DNA of 64,000 nucleotides from Paracoccus yeei ATCC BAA-599 (GCF_000622145.1 NZ_JHWH01000019.1:1-64000), one strand, 5' to 3'. Shown: positions 42,513-52,575, numbered from the stretch's first letter. Program-made: numbers and translations. The notes: generated by a model from the letters alone, not told the origin.

Positions 42513-43442
42513 CTATCGGTCGATGGTCAGGAGCTGTCCGCGAAAGCGCGAGACGCAGGGCATGATCTTGCGGGCGCGTTCCTCGGGTTCCAGCCAATGG
42601 TCGTGGTGTTCGATGGTGCCGTCGCAGGCGATGACATCGGTTTCGCATTGCCCGCAGGCGCCGCCCCGGCACAGCCAGGGCGCGGCGATGCCGGCGTTTT
42701 CAAGGGCTTCCAGCAGGCTTTCATGGGCGCCCACGGTCAGCGTCTTGTGGCTGCGGGCGCAGAACACCTGGAACGGCTCGCCGGGGGCGGGGGCCAGGAA
42801 TTCCTCGGAATGCAGCGCGTCGCGGGGCCAGCCCAGCGATTGCGCGGTGTCGAGCACGGTGGAAATCATCCGGTCCGAGGCGCAGACGTAAAGATGCGTG
42901 CCCAGGGGCTGGCCCGACAGCAGCGCGGTCAGGTCGATGCGCGAGCCCTCGTCGCTGACATGGACATGCACGCCCTCGGGCAGCAGGGGCAGGGCGGCCA
43001 GCTCGTCCCGCGCCCGCACGGCGTAATGCAGCTCATAGGGCAGGCCCAGCCGCTGCAATTCGCGGGTCTGGGCGATGAAGGGGGTGATGCCGACGCCGCC
43101 GGCGATCAGCAGGTGCTTTCTGGCCGTCAGGTTCAGCGCAAACAGGTTCACCGGCAGGCCGACCCGCATCAGATCGCCCGGCCGGGCCTTTTCATGCATG
43201 AACAGGGAACCGCCCCGGCCCTGGTCCTCGCGCTGCACGGCGATTTCATAGCCCGAGCCGTCCTCGGGGTCCGAGATCAGCGAATAGGCGTTGCGGCGCA
43301 GGATGTCGCCGTCCTGCATCTCGACCATGACATGGGCGCCGCCGGAAAACAGCGGCAGCGGGCCCTTGTCGGGGCGTTCGAAGCGAAAGCGGGTGATGCG
43401 GGGCGACAGCGTTTCGCGCGCGGTCAGGATCAGGGGCTGCAT
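42513..43442 (-). CDS. dmmB: Dimethylamine monooxygenase reductase subunit (PDR/VanB type)
   Basis: 309 residues: N-terminal flavin domain (LRRNAYSLISDPEDGSGYEI with the R-x-YS flavin motif), NAD-binding domain (HLLIAGGVGITPFIAQTREL, LYVCASDRMISTVLDTAQ) and C-terminal plant-type [2Fe-2S] ferredoxin domain with CRGGACGQC and a distal Cys in IMPCVSRF. It transfers electrons from NAD(P)H to the haem subunit. Its stop lies 9 bp upstream of the dmmC start and its start overlaps the dmmA stop by one base (TGATG). An upstream extension of the frame lies in dmmA. Confidence 0.88.
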   Translation of the reverse strand: MQPLILTARETLSPRITRFRFERPDKGPLPLFSGGAHVMVEMQDGDILRRNAYSLISDPEDGSGYEIAVQREDQGRGGSLFMHEKARPGDLMRVGLPVNLFALNLTARKHLLIAGGVGITPFIAQTRELQRLGLPYELHYAVRARDELAALPLLPEGVHVHVSDEGSRIDLTALLSGQPLGTHLYVCASDRMISTVLDTAQSLGWPRDALHSEEFLAPAPGEPFQVFCARSHKTLTVGAHESLLEALENAGIAAPWLCRGGACGQCETDVIACDGTIEHHDHWLEPEERARKIMPCVSRFRGQLLTIDR

Positions 43443-44038
43443 CAGCGGATCTCCACGGGTTCGGGCACGTCGCCGGGGGTTTCGTCGTCGATGCAGACAC
43501 CCTGGAAGGCGCCCAGCCGGCGCGAGAAATGGTCGCGCACGAACAGCGCGCGGCCGCAGCCGGGGCAGATATAGGGGTCTACGGTCACGTTTTCGGCGAT
43601 GGTCTTGCAATGCACGCATTGCATCCGGCGGGCGGCGGTGCCGCGATGTTCGGACTGGATGGCGCCCAGCGGCAGGCCGGCGGCCAGAAGCTGCGCCTGG
43701 GCCTGGCCGATCAGGCCCTCGGAGCCGGCGAGAAAGGCTTGCAGCCCCATCGCGGCGCCCTGCAGGGCGCGGTCCAGCGCGGCGGGCAGTTCGGCGGTCG
43801 AGGCGACGCCGACCAGCTGCGCCGGGTTCAGCGCGGCCAACGCCGGCGCCATGGAAAAGCCGTCCTGGACATGCAGCACCACGGCCTTGCCGATCAGTTC
43901 GGGGGATCGTTCGGCCAGCGCCACAACCGCCGCCGCGCCCGCGTCATCGGTGACGATCAGCGCGCTGCGACAGGGCCGCGGCTCAAGCGGGGCATGGCGC
44001 GGGCGGCTGGCAAAGGGGGCGGTCGGCGGCGAGGTCAT
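43442..44038 (-). CDS. dmmA: Dimethylamine monooxygenase subunit DmmA-like
   Basis: 198 residues. The first ~140 residues form an alpha/beta region (RSALIVTDDAGAAAVVALAE, IGKAVVLHVQDGFSMAPALA, AALDRALQGAAMGLQAFLAG, GLIGQAQAQLLAAGLPLGAI). The C-terminus carries a four-cysteine zinc-ribbon or rubredoxin-like site, MQCVHCKTIAEN and YICPGCGRALFVRDH, followed by another Cys. This two-part layout fits the DmmA family found with DUF3445 and reductase genes; the Cys4 site probably binds iron or zinc. It is the second gene of the dmmDABC run. Confidence 0.8.
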   Translation of the reverse strand: MTSPPTAPFASRPRHAPLEPRPCRSALIVTDDAGAAAVVALAERSPELIGKAVVLHVQDGFSMAPALAALNPAQLVGVASTAELPAALDRALQGAAMGLQAFLAGSEGLIGQAQAQLLAAGLPLGAIQSEHRGTAARRMQCVHCKTIAENVTVDPYICPGCGRALFVRDHFSRRLGAFQGVCIDDETPGDVPEPVEIR

Positions 44039-44070
44039 TCGATTGGTCCCTGGCAGATTTGGCTGAGGTC

Positions 44071-44093
44071 CGGGGGCGGCGATCCCGCCCCCG
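44071..44093. terminator. Intercistronic GC hairpin between dmmD and dmmA
   Basis: GGGGGCGG (44072-44079) pairs with CCGCCCCC (44085-44092), with no U-tract. Located in the 64-bp gap between the dmmD stop and the dmmA start. It more likely affects mRNA processing or stability than termination. Confidence 0.45.
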
Positions 44094-44102
44094 GCCGGTG
44101 TC

Positions 44103-45242
44103 TTAGCCCTTGGCGGTGCGGCGTTTCTTTTCCGGGTCGAAGAACGGCATCTGCCCGGTGGTGGCCGCGATCTCGCCATGGGTGGCGCAGTTCACGACCA
44201 GCTTGGTGCCTTCGTTCGCCAGTGCGACGGGCAGGCGGGCGATGGCGACGGTCCAGTTGTTCAGCGGCGAATGCATGGCCTGCGTGACCACGCCGACCTG
44301 CTTGCCGTCCTGCAGCACCGGCGCGCCGTTGCCCGGAACCTTGTCGCCTTCCAGCTTCAGGCCCCAGATCTTGAAGCGCTCCTTGCCCTTCAGGCGGTAA
44401 TGCTCGTCCGCGCCGCGGAAGCCGGTCTTGCCGGGCGAGACGGTGAAGTCCAGGCCCAGTTCCCACAGCGTATCCCCGCCCGGCTCGTTGTCGAAGGGAT
44501 ACATTTCCGAATTGTCGTAGGGGAAGAACAGCAGGTAGCTTTCCGTCCGCAGCATGTCGAGCGTGGTGAAGCGGCAGGGGATGATGCCCATCTCCTTGCC
44601 CTCGTCCAGGATGCGGTCCCAGATCATCGGCGCGTCCTGGCCGCGCACGAACAGCTCATAACCGCGCTCGCCGGTATAGCCGGTGCGCGAGATCATCACC
44701 GGTTTGCCGAACAGCGAGGTCTGCAGATGCGCGAAATAGGGCAGGTCGCGGATGCCCGGGACGTGCTGGGCCAGGTAGTCGACCGCCAGCGGGCCTTGCA
44801 GCGACAGGTCGTGCAGGTTGTCGTCGAAGCGCACCGAGACGTCGCGGCCTTGGGTGGCCATGGTCAGCTGCTCGAAGCCCTGGCCGGCGCCGTGGACCAC
44901 CATGAAGGCGTTGGGGCCGGTGCGATAGATCACGCAGTCGTCGATGAACTTGCCAGCGTCGTTCAGCATGCAGGCATAGACCGACCGGCCGGGCATCAGC
45001 TTTTCCAGGTTGCGCGTGGTCGCGCGCTCGATGACATGGCTGGCGGCGGCGCCGGTGATATGGACCTTTTTCAGGCCCGACACGTCCATCAGCCCGGCCT
45101 TGGTGCGGATCGCCAAGTATTCGGCATCCGGGTCGCCCGAGGTATAGGACCAGGCGGTGCCCATGCCGCTCCAGTCCTCAAGCTCCGAGCCGAGGGCGCG
45201 GTGGCGGTCGGCCAGCGTCGAAAAGCGCCAGGAATTCGTCAT
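44103..45242 (-). CDS. dmmD: GcvT-family tetrahydrofolate-binding protein of dimethylamine oxidation
   Basis: 379 residues, aminomethyltransferase (GcvT) fold: AIRTKAGLMDVSGLKKVHIT, CMLNDAGKFIDDCVIYRTG, LHDLSLQGPLAVDYLAQHVP, ISRTGYTGERGYELFVRG, CRFTTLDMLRTESYLLFFP, FDNEPGGDTLWELGLDFTV. No glycine-cleavage partners are nearby; standing first in the dmm run it probably traps on THF the formaldehyde released by dimethylamine oxidation. Gene letter from order; other GcvT-like proteins in betaine or DMSP demethylation are an alternative match. Confidence 0.82.
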   Translation of the reverse strand: MTNSWRFSTLADRHRALGSELEDWSGMGTAWSYTSGDPDAEYLAIRTKAGLMDVSGLKKVHITGAAASHVIERATTRNLEKLMPGRSVYACMLNDAGKFIDDCVIYRTGPNAFMVVHGAGQGFEQLTMATQGRDVSVRFDDNLHDLSLQGPLAVDYLAQHVPGIRDLPYFAHLQTSLFGKPVMISRTGYTGERGYELFVRGQDAPMIWDRILDEGKEMGIIPCRFTTLDMLRTESYLLFFPYDNSEMYPFDNEPGGDTLWELGLDFTVSPGKTGFRGADEHYRLKGKERFKIWGLKLEGDKVPGNGAPVLQDGKQVGVVTQAMHSPLNNWTVAIARLPVALANEGTKLVVNCATHGEIAATTGQMPFFDPEKKRRTAKG

Positions 45243-45272
45243 CTCGTCATTCTCCCATGGTCTTCGTTGGGA

Positions 45273-45294
45273 CGGGGCCGGGTTGCCGGCCCCG
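45273..45294. terminator. Intercistronic perfect hairpin between permease and dmmD
   Basis: Perfect 9-bp stem CGGGGCCGG (45273-45281) and CCGGCCCCG (45286-45294) with a 4-nt loop, in the 63-bp gap between the permease stop and the dmmD start. No U-tract follows in either direction. Confidence 0.5.
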
Positions 45295-45305
45295 CCGATT
45301 TCGGC

Positions 45306-47117
45306 TCAGGTGGGCAGCTGGAAGAACCAGTTGCTGAACAGCACGACCGCCGCACCCGCGATCAGCGCCAGATAGGGCAGGATGCCGGCGCGGCGCGGGC
45401 CGAGGTCGCCGTGGTCGCTGAGGCCCAGGTCCTCCATCGCCTCGCGCGGGAAATGGCCCTTGTCCTGATAGTAGTGGCGGAACCAGAACACCGGCAGGAT
45501 GAAGCTGGCGAAGATCAGCCCCGACCACAGCGCGCCGGAATAGCCCCAGACCTTGGCACCGGCGCCCAGGAACATGGCGTTTACGAAGGCCAGAAGCGTG
45601 TTCAGCCCGATCAGCACGGTCGGCGCCCGCCAGGGCCGCTTCAGGTGCGGGCTGTCGATGCGGTGGATCCAGCCGGCGTTCAGGTTCAGGAAATTGAACA
45701 TGATATAGCCCACGTTCGAGATGGCGAGGACGTAGAAATAGCCCGTCGCATCGGACGCCAGCGCGAGCAGGAACAGGTTGAAGCCCAGGTCGGTCCACAT
45801 GGCGTTCGTGGGCGCGCCATGCTCGTTCACGTGGCTCAGGTAACGGGGCAGCCAGCCGTCGCGCGACCCCTGGTAGAGCGTGCGCGACGACCCGGCCATG
45901 GCGGTCATGATGGCCAGGAACAGCGCCAGGATCATCAGGATGACCAGGATCTGCGTGACGACCGCGCCACCGTTCACAAGTCCGGCCAGCGCCGCGCCGA
46001 CGCCGGTGCCGTCGACGATGCCGGGCGCCAGCATCCCTTCGTGCCCCAGCACGCCCTGGAAGGCGAAGGGGATCAGGAAGAAGAAGACGATGCACAGCAG
46101 GCCGGAATAGAAGATGGCCTTGAAGGTGTCGGTCTCGGGGTTCCTGAACTCGGCCGTGTAGCAGACCGCGGTCTCGAAGCCATAGGTGGACCAGGCGGCG
46201 ATATACATGGCGCCCAGGAACAGCGTCCAGCCGCCGATGTCCCAGGCCCCGTCGCTCGCGGCATAGGCGCTGGTCGGCGGCACGATGCCGGTGACGTTCA
46301 TCGTGTCGATCGAGCCGTTCAGGATCGGCACCAGCCCGACCAGCAGCAGCGGCACCAGCACGACGATCGCCATGACCCGCTGCGCCTTGGCGGTCGAGGA
46401 AATCCCCCGGTGCTGGATCGCAAAGATCACCAGCATCAGGATCAGCCCGATCACGAAGGTCGCGTTGAAATGCAGCGTCCCGAGGCCCGGGACGGTCAGG
46501 GCCAGCGCCTCCCAGCTGCGGAAGGCCGGGGTCAGGGCCGCGACGCCGTCGGCCTGGGCCACGGCCCGGATGGCGGCATCGACGGGGGTGCCGGGATTGG
46601 CGGCCAGGTAGTCGATGACCGCCTGCGTCTGCGCGCCGTAGCTCGCGATATGGGCCGCAACCCAGTCGGCGACCTGCGGCGCGCTGGCCAGGGGAATGGG
46701 GAACAGCGCGTTCAGGATATAGCCCGCCGCAATGGCGCAGCCGAGCGACAGCACCGGCGACCACGCGAACCAGTTGCACCAGACCGACAGGGGCGCGATC
46801 AGCTTGGAGTAACGCAGCCAGGCCGTCGCGCCATAGACCGAGGCGCCGCCCGACTTGTTGCCGAACATGCCGGCCATTTCCGCATAGGTGAAGCTTTGCA
46901 GAAAGCCCATGCACATGGACAGCATCCAGACGACGAAGGCGGCCTTGCCCGCCACCCCGGCGATGCCCCCGATGGAAAACAGGACCAGGGGCGGCACCCC
47001 GGCCGCCACCCAGAAGGCACCTCGCCAGTCCAGCGCGCGGTGCAGCGTTCCCTGCGCGGCGGGAATGTCGCCCCCCGCCACGCCGGCCATCGGGCCGGTC
47101 GTCGATTGTTCAACCAT
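45306..47117 (-). CDS. APC-family permease, probable methylated-amine transporter
   Basis: 603-residue inner-membrane transporter with about 12 hydrophobic segments (for example LVLFSIGGIAGVAGKAAFVV, VWMLSMCMGFLQSFTYAEMA, FVIGLILMLVIFAIQH, VMAIVVLVPLLLVGLVPIL, IFYSGLLCIVFFFLIPFAFQ, ILVILMILALFLAIMTAMAG). The amino acid-polyamine-organocation motif TYAEMAGMFGNKSGG is present. An insertion of ~90 residues follows the fourth segment. Located between dmmD and tdm on the same strand, it likely imports trimethylamine, dimethylamine or TMAO. Start 47117 (MVEQSTTGPMAG) is preceded by AGGGA; frame extension to 47204 is unsupported. Confidence 0.85.
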   Translation of the reverse strand: MVEQSTTGPMAGVAGGDIPAAQGTLHRALDWRGAFWVAAGVPPLVLFSIGGIAGVAGKAAFVVWMLSMCMGFLQSFTYAEMAGMFGNKSGGASVYGATAWLRYSKLIAPLSVWCNWFAWSPVLSLGCAIAAGYILNALFPIPLASAPQVADWVAAHIASYGAQTQAVIDYLAANPGTPVDAAIRAVAQADGVAALTPAFRSWEALALTVPGLGTLHFNATFVIGLILMLVIFAIQHRGISSTAKAQRVMAIVVLVPLLLVGLVPILNGSIDTMNVTGIVPPTSAYAASDGAWDIGGWTLFLGAMYIAAWSTYGFETAVCYTAEFRNPETDTFKAIFYSGLLCIVFFFLIPFAFQGVLGHEGMLAPGIVDGTGVGAALAGLVNGGAVVTQILVILMILALFLAIMTAMAGSSRTLYQGSRDGWLPRYLSHVNEHGAPTNAMWTDLGFNLFLLALASDATGYFYVLAISNVGYIMFNFLNLNAGWIHRIDSPHLKRPWRAPTVLIGLNTLLAFVNAMFLGAGAKVWGYSGALWSGLIFASFILPVFWFRHYYQDKGHFPREAMEDLGLSDHGDLGPRRAGILPYLALIAGAAVVLFSNWFFQLPT

Positions 47118-47387
47118 TTGCGCATTTCCCTGTTGGACAAGCCGCCCCGGACCCTGTCGCGGGTCGCTTTCAGGCTGGCTCGGCATGTTGCGGCGCCGGG
47201 GCATCCCCTATGTCCCGGCGGCAGTCCCTTGCTTTGTCCGTCACAGGCAGCGACAGGCGCGCCCCTCCGCGATGCGGCGGGGGTTCCTTCCGGGGCCCGG
47301 CAGCCATCGGGCTGCACGGGACCGGCCAGCGTCTTGGGACGCCGGGCTGCAATCATGTCGAACCTCTCTGTCGTCAGCGCCGCGGCT

Positions 47388-49751
47388 TCAGGACCGCGGT
47401 CGTTCTTTCTTCGGGTCGTAATGCGGAAAGGCGGTGATGCGCGCGGGCAGGCGCTTTTGCTGCCCGTCGAGCTTGCCGACCTCGATTTCGGTGCCCTCGG
47501 CCGCATGGGTCACGTCCACGCGGGCCAGCGCAATCTGGCGGTCCAACAGCGGCGACCACATGGCCGAGGTGATTTCGCCCACCTGCGCCCGGCCGATATG
47601 CAGGCAGTCGCCGTGATGGGCCGGAATGCGGCTGTCGATCTCAAGGCCCACCAGCTTCCAGCGCGGGTTCTCCTTGCGCCGGATCAGCGCCTCGCGGCCG
47701 ATGAAGTCGTCGGGCTTGGTCTTCAAGGGCACGGTGAAGCCGATGCCGGCCTCGAACGGGTCGGTCTGGTCGGTGAATTCGTAATCGGCAAAGATCAGCC
47801 CGGCCTCGATGCGCAGCAGGTCCAGCGCGGCCAAGCCCATGGGCTTGATGCCATGGGGCGCGCCGGCCTCGGCCACGGCGGCAAAGACCTCGGCCCCGTC
47901 CTTGGGATGGCAGAAGATCTCATAGCCCAGTTCGCCAGTGTAGCCGGTGCGCGAGACCACCACCGGGGCGCCTTTCGGGCCGTTCACCCGGCCGACGGTC
48001 CAGCGAAACCAGCCCAGTTCCGGGATCGCGGTCTGGTGCGGCGCGGTCCAGATCGCCGCGTTCATCACCTCGCGCGATTTCGGCCCCTGGACGGCCAGGT
48101 TGTGCAGCTGATCGGTCGAGGAGCGGATCATCACGTTCAGCCCCAGCGCCTGGGCCTGCTCGCGCATCCATTCGCCGCCGTAATCGGTGCCGCCGATCCA
48201 GCGGAAGCGGTCCGGGCCCATGCGGAACAGCGTGCCGTCGTCGACCATGCCGCCATGCGGATAGCACATCGCGGAATAGACCACCTGGCCCACGCCCAGC
48301 TTCTTGACGTCGCGGGTCAGCACCCATTGCATCAGGGCCTCGCTGTCCGGGCCGGTCACCTCGAACTTGCGCAGCGCCGACAGGTCCATCATGGCGACGC
48401 CGTTGCGGCAGGTGCGATACTCCTCCTCGGGCGAGGAGTTGGGGAAGGTGTTCGGCAGCCAGAAGCCCTTGTATTCTATGAAATCGCGGGTCAGCGCGGC
48501 GAAATTGTCGTGAAAGGCGGTCTGTCGGGTCATGATCGGCTCGGACTCGGGCATGGGCCGCCAGGCGGTGGCGCGCTGGAAGCGTTCGCTGGCGGCATAG
48601 CTGCGGACATGGATGTCCGACAGGTGCCAGCCATTGGCGGGGCTGGTGTCGTCGGGGCAGGCCGAGGACACGCAGACCACGTCGGTCAGCGCCCGCAGCA
48701 GCACATAGTCGCCCGGCCGCGACCAGGGCTCGTCGGTCATCAGCACACCATGCGCGTCGATCCAGGTGTTGAAGAAGAAATTCGCCGCCATCCAGCCCTT
48801 GCGCGGATCGACGCCGTATTCCGCCAGCGCGCCGTTGAAATTGTCCGAGCAGTTGGCATGGCCGGGATAGCCGATGTCGTCGTAATATTTCGCGGCGCAG
48901 GCCATGGCAAAGGCGTCGTGCCGGCCGCAGGTGTCCTGCACCACCTCGACCAGCGCATCCATGTCCTGGTCGAAATATTTCGCATGCAGCCCGGGCATGG
49001 CATAGCTGTGGCCCAGGATGGTGCGCGTCGTGGTCACGTCCAGCGGGTTCTGGATGCCGCGATCCAGCTTGCGGGCGTCGAAACACTGGAAATCCGTGCA
49101 TTGCCGGCCGTCCACGTCCAGGATCTGGATATATTCGCCGGCGCGGACCAGATAGGCCTCGGCCGTGGCGGATTTCACCCGGATGTCCAGGATCGGATCG
49201 GCCAGCGGGTCGGGCAGCGCGAACTCCTGCTTGGCTCGCGGGCTGGCGCGGTCGATCAGCAGGGTCAGCGGACTGGCGGTGTCGCCGCTTTCCGGGTCCA
49301 TCGGGTCGCCGGGCGCGCAGGCGATCAGCCAGCCGGCGCCTTCGGCGGTGAACTCGGCGCGGTCGCCCGCCGGGCTTGCGGCGCCGAACAGCGTGATGGC
49401 ATGGTTCTTCGAAAGGTCTATGCCGCGCGCCGCGATGCCGCGCGCCAGCCGGGTCAGGCTCTCCTCGCCCGAGCTCAGCGCCCGGCGCAGCCCGTGCGGC
49501 TCGTCCGAGGCCGGGCCCAGCAGGCCGGGCCGGCCCTGCATGTCCACCGCGACCAGTTCGGCGCGCTGGCCGCCCTCGGCGTTGATGACGCTGACGCGGT
49601 CGCCCTGCGCCAGCGGCAGCAGCAGCGCGCCGCCGCCCGCCACGCTGTGGCGTTCCTGCGCCGGCGGGCGGCCGACGGGCGAGGCCACGCGCAACCCGCT
49701 GGGTCGTGGCGGGCCGGGGCGCAGCAGGCCGGGATAGGGGATGGCGCTCAT
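47388..49751 (-). CDS. tdm: Trimethylamine N-oxide demethylase (aldolase)
   Basis: 787 residues: N-terminal DUF1989-type metal-binding region (SATAEAYLVRAGEYIQILDV, DGRQCTDFQCFDARKLDRGI, ANCSDNFNGALAEYGVDPRK, VVCVSSACPDDTSPANGW) and C-terminal GcvT-like THF-binding domain from ~420 (RNGVAMMDLSALRKFEVTGP, LAVQGPKSREVMNAAIWTA, VSRTGYTGELGYEIFCHPKD, LAALDLLRIEAGLIFADYEF). Tdm splits TMAO to dimethylamine and formaldehyde. It lies 31 bp downstream of tmm. The start at 49751 has GGAGG 5 nt upstream; the frame continuing to 49952 lies in tmm. Confidence 0.92.
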   Translation of the reverse strand: MSAIPYPGLLRPGPPRPSGLRVASPVGRPPAQERHSVAGGGALLLPLAQGDRVSVINAEGGQRAELVAVDMQGRPGLLGPASDEPHGLRRALSSGEESLTRLARGIAARGIDLSKNHAITLFGAASPAGDRAEFTAEGAGWLIACAPGDPMDPESGDTASPLTLLIDRASPRAKQEFALPDPLADPILDIRVKSATAEAYLVRAGEYIQILDVDGRQCTDFQCFDARKLDRGIQNPLDVTTTRTILGHSYAMPGLHAKYFDQDMDALVEVVQDTCGRHDAFAMACAAKYYDDIGYPGHANCSDNFNGALAEYGVDPRKGWMAANFFFNTWIDAHGVLMTDEPWSRPGDYVLLRALTDVVCVSSACPDDTSPANGWHLSDIHVRSYAASERFQRATAWRPMPESEPIMTRQTAFHDNFAALTRDFIEYKGFWLPNTFPNSSPEEEYRTCRNGVAMMDLSALRKFEVTGPDSEALMQWVLTRDVKKLGVGQVVYSAMCYPHGGMVDDGTLFRMGPDRFRWIGGTDYGGEWMREQAQALGLNVMIRSSTDQLHNLAVQGPKSREVMNAAIWTAPHQTAIPELGWFRWTVGRVNGPKGAPVVVSRTGYTGELGYEIFCHPKDGAEVFAAVAEAGAPHGIKPMGLAALDLLRIEAGLIFADYEFTDQTDPFEAGIGFTVPLKTKPDDFIGREALIRRKENPRWKLVGLEIDSRIPAHHGDCLHIGRAQVGEITSAMWSPLLDRQIALARVDVTHAAEGTEIEVGKLDGQQKRLPARITAFPHYDPKKERPRS

Positions 49752-49782
49752 CCGAGCCTCCATTGCCGGGGAAAGGACGGGG

Positions 49783-51126
49783 TCAGTTTCGCAGATAGGC
49801 TTCCATGCTGTCGTCCAGCGCGTCCTTCCAGGGCGTGTGGTGCACCGGCGCCATGGTCCCGGTGATGACCGAGCGATAGCAGTGGTTGCGGAAGGCCATG
49901 ATGTCCTCGGCCTTGTGATGCTTCCATTCATAGAAGGCCGCGCAGGCGCCATCGACGTCGAAGCTGGGATAGTCGGTTTCCGCGATCAGTTCCTTGATGT
50001 AATCGCCCTGGTACTTGATCGCATATTTCACGTCGTCGTCGGCTTCCTCGCGCGCCTCGCGCTCGGCCACGTCGGCCAGCATCGCCTGCTTGTCGGCAGG
50101 CACCGCGATGCGGCCCAGGATGATGTCGCGCACATACCAGGCCTGGGCGTCGAACATGTTGAAGGTGAACCACTGGTCCTGCATGCCCAGGTAGAACATC
50201 CTGGGATTGTGGACATAGACCACCCCCTTGTAGAGATCGGCCGTCGCCAGCCGGTTCGCCGTCTTCAGCCGCAGATCGTCCGGCAGGAACGGGAAATAAT
50301 GCCGATAGCCCGTGCACAGGATGATCGCATCGACCGTCTTGCTGGTGCCGTCGCTGAAATGGGCGGTCTTGCCCTCGACCCGGACCAGTGCCGGCTTTTC
50401 GTCCCAGTTGTCGGGCCAGTTGAAGCCCATGGGTGCGGTGCGATAGCAGGACGTGACCGATTTCGCGCCGTATTTCCAGCATTGCGAGCCGATGTCCTCG
50501 GCCGAGTAGCTGGCACCGACGATCAGCACGTCCTGTCCGCTGAACTCTCGCGCGTCGCGAAAGTCATGGGCATGGGTGATGCGGCCATAGAAATGCGTGA
50601 AGCCGGGATATTCGGGAACATTGGGGCTGGAGAAATGGCCCGAGGCGACGATCACGTGATCGAAGCGCTCCTTATAGACGTGGTCGCGTTCCATGTCGTG
50701 GACGGTGACGGTAAAGTCCTCGGCCTGGTCGTCGTATTCGACCCAGCGCACCACCGAATTGAAGCGGATCCAGTCGCGCACCCCGGCCTTTTTGATCCGG
50801 CCCTCGATATAGTCGAACATCACGGCCCGGGGCGGATACGAGGCGATCTGCTTGCCGAAATGCTCCTCGAAGGAATAATCGGCGAACTCCAGCCCTTCCT
50901 TGGGCCCGTTGGTCCACAGATAGCGATACATCGAGCCGTGCACGGGTTCGCCATGTTCGTCGGTCCCGGTGCGCCAGGTGTAGTTCCACAGCCCGCCCCA
51001 GTTCGACTGCTTTTCGAAACAGACGATCTCGGGGATCTCGGCCCCGTTGCGGAAAGCGGATTGAAAGGCACGCAGCTGGGCAAGCCCCGAGGGGCCAGCG
51101 CCGATGATGGCGACTCGCTTTGTCAT
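49783..51126 (-). CDS. tmm: Trimethylamine monooxygenase (flavin-containing)
   Basis: 447-residue class B flavoprotein monooxygenase oxidising trimethylamine to TMAO with NADPH. FAD motif [20 protein letters not shown] at the N-terminus, the FMO fingerprint-like [25 protein letters not shown] motif [20 protein letters not shown], and the C-terminal [19 protein letters not shown]. Length and [19 protein letters not shown] agree with bacterial Tmm rather than eukaryotic FMOs. It is first in the run tmm-tdm-permease-dmmDABC and is divergent from a ligand-binding-protein gene. Start 51126 has AGGGAA upstream. Confidence 0.94.
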   Translation of the reverse strand: MTKRVAIIGAGPSGLAQLRAFQSAFRNGAEIPEIVCFEKQSNWGGLWNYTWRTGTDEHGEPVHGSMYRYLWTNGPKEGLEFADYSFEEHFGKQIASYPPRAVMFDYIEGRIKKAGVRDWIRFNSVVRWVEYDDQAEDFTVTVHDMERDHVYKERFDHVIVASGHFSSPNVPEYPGFTHFYGRITHAHDFRDAREFSGQDVLIVGASYSAEDIGSQCWKYGAKSVTSCYRTAPMGFNWPDNWDEKPALVRVEGKTAHFSDGTSKTVDAIILCTGYRHYFPFLPDDLRLKTANRLATADLYKGVVYVHNPRMFYLGMQDQWFTFNMFDAQAWYVRDIILGRIAVPADKQAMLADVAEREAREEADDDVKYAIKYQGDYIKELIAETDYPSFDVDGACAAFYEWKHHKAEDIMAFRNHCYRSVITGTMAPVHHTPWKDALDDSMEAYLRN

Positions 51127-51140
51127 GTCGATTTCCCTGT

Positions 51141-51187
51141 GGTTCGAACCAATTTGGCGGTTCTGTTCTTTTGGATTGAACCAATTA
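51141..51187. promoter_or_regulatory. Repeated GAACCAATT sites in the tmm divergent promoter
   Basis: CGAACCAATT (51145-51154, within the palindrome GGTTCGAACC) and TGAACCAATT (51177-51186, within TTGG-n6-CCAA) are direct repeats 32 bp apart, three helical turns. Similar GGAACCAGTT and TGATCCAGTT copies lie at 53336-53354 upstream of the FadR-type regulator gene. They are candidate binding sites for that regulator. Confidence 0.55.
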
Positions 51188-51276
51188 GAGGCCCAGATTC
51201 CCTTTCGGTCAACATTTTTAATTGCAAAGAAGAACCATGCTGCGAAATTTGGCGAAACGTTGCCGTTATTCGGGCA

Positions 51277-52575
51277 ATGGGGGATCGCGTGCATTCATCC
51301 TTGGCGCAGCGGCTGGCGGTCACCGGCAGCCTGCCGCGGAACCTACACCGGGCGGGCTCGCCCATTCGAATCGGATTTCTGGCGCCGCTCAGCGGCCCAT
51401 CCTCGCCCTGGGGCACGCCCGGGCTGGAGGGCTGCCTGATCTGGGCCAACTGGGTGAACGAACAGGGCGGCCTGGCGATCGGGCAGCAACGACGCAGGGT
51501 CGAGGTCCTGGCGCGCGACGCGGCCATCAGCGATCAGGAAACCCGCATCGCCGCGACAGAGCTGGTCGAGCGGGCCGGCGTCCGCATCATCCTGACGCTG
51601 GGGGGCGATTCGCTTGCGCCCGCGCTGCCCTGGCTGATGTCGCGGCGCGTCCTGACCACGACGCTGCTGCCCTTTGACCTGAGCCCCGAGACGCCCACGC
51701 TGATCGCCCCGGCCGAAGTGCATCCGATCTTCGTGGTGACGGGGGTCGAGTGGCTGGCAAGCACCCGGCCCGAGCTGAAGCGCGTGGCCCTGTGCAGCCA
51801 GCAGGACATGATGGGCCTGCCGTCGCTGGCCACCTATCGCGCCGCCTTCGCGGCCGAGGAGATGCAGATCGTCCGCGAACTGCGCTATCCGCCCCAGACC
51901 GCCGATGCCGCGGGCATGGTGGCGGCGATGCTGCAGGACGACCCCCAGGTGCTGTGCTGGTGCTCGTCCGAGCCGCATATGGTCCATGCCTTGACCGAGG
52001 CCGCCTTCCAGGCGGGCTTTGCCGGTCCGATCCTGTCCTGCACCGGCGACAACTATCGGCGCATGGTGGCGCGGACCTCGGCCGCGTTCATGGAGAATTT
52101 CATCTTTCACTTTCCCGACTTCGACGATCCTGCGCTGGCAGAGACCGCCTTCTTCTTTCGCCAGCCCGCAGCCTTTCACGCGGCATACCAGCAGCGCTAT
52201 CCCGGCCATTGGTCGGCGGTCAGCTGGGAATATGCGGCGGCGCTGGACCTGTGGCAGCAGGCGGTCGAAATCGCCGGCAGCACCGATCCGGCCAAGGCCC
52301 TGGATTCGATGAAACGCGGCGGCCAGATGATGCAGGTGTTCGGACCCGCGCGCTGGTACGGCGAGGCGCTGTTCGGCATCGACAATGCCCTGATCGGCAG
52401 TTGGCCCGTCGTGCGCGTGACCGGGGGCGTCGCGCGCATCGCAGGCTTTCGCTCGGTCCTGGGCTGGCTGGACCGGCACGAACCCCTGCTGCTGCGCGAG
52501 ATGCAGGCGCTTGGCCTTTTGTGGCAGCAGCGGCCCGGGATGGGGCCGGCCGGGGCGGTCAGCCCTCTTGCATGA
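51277..52575 (+). CDS. ABC-type ligand-binding protein without signal peptide (urea/amide family)
   Basis: 432 residues with the two-lobed periplasmic-binding fold of the branched-chain amino acid/urea/amide group: [139 protein letters not shown]. No signal peptide precedes it ([17 protein letters not shown]), unlike transported-ligand receptors, and no permease or ATPase genes are near. AmiC-like cytosolic sensing is possible. It is divergent from tmm and converges with the FadR-type regulator gene (17-bp overlap). Start codon uncertain. Confidence 0.75.
   Translation: MGDRVHSSLAQRLAVTGSLPRNLHRAGSPIRIGFLAPLSGPSSPWGTPGLEGCLIWANWVNEQGGLAIGQQRRRVEVLARDAAISDQETRIAATELVERAGVRIILTLGGDSLAPALPWLMSRRVLTTTLLPFDLSPETPTLIAPAEVHPIFVVTGVEWLASTRPELKRVALCSQQDMMGLPSLATYRAAFAAEEMQIVRELRYPPQTADAAGMVAAMLQDDPQVLCWCSSEPHMVHALTEAAFQAGFAGPILSCTGDNYRRMVARTSAAFMENFIFHFPDFDDPALAETAFFFRQPAAFHAAYQQRYPGHWSAVSWEYAAALDLWQQAVEIAGSTDPAKALDSMKRGGQMMQVFGPARWYGEALFGIDNALIGSWPVVRVTGGVARIAGFRSVLGWLDRHEPLLLREMQALGLLWQQRPGMGPAGAVSPLA

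Noticed and set aside
44178..49865. Open + strand frame of 1895 codons
   Set aside because: It lies antisense to dmmD, the permease and tdm, which have clear motifs and ribosome sites. High third-position GC leaves the opposite frame free of stops. Its translation is low-complexity Arg/Gly/Gln-rich.
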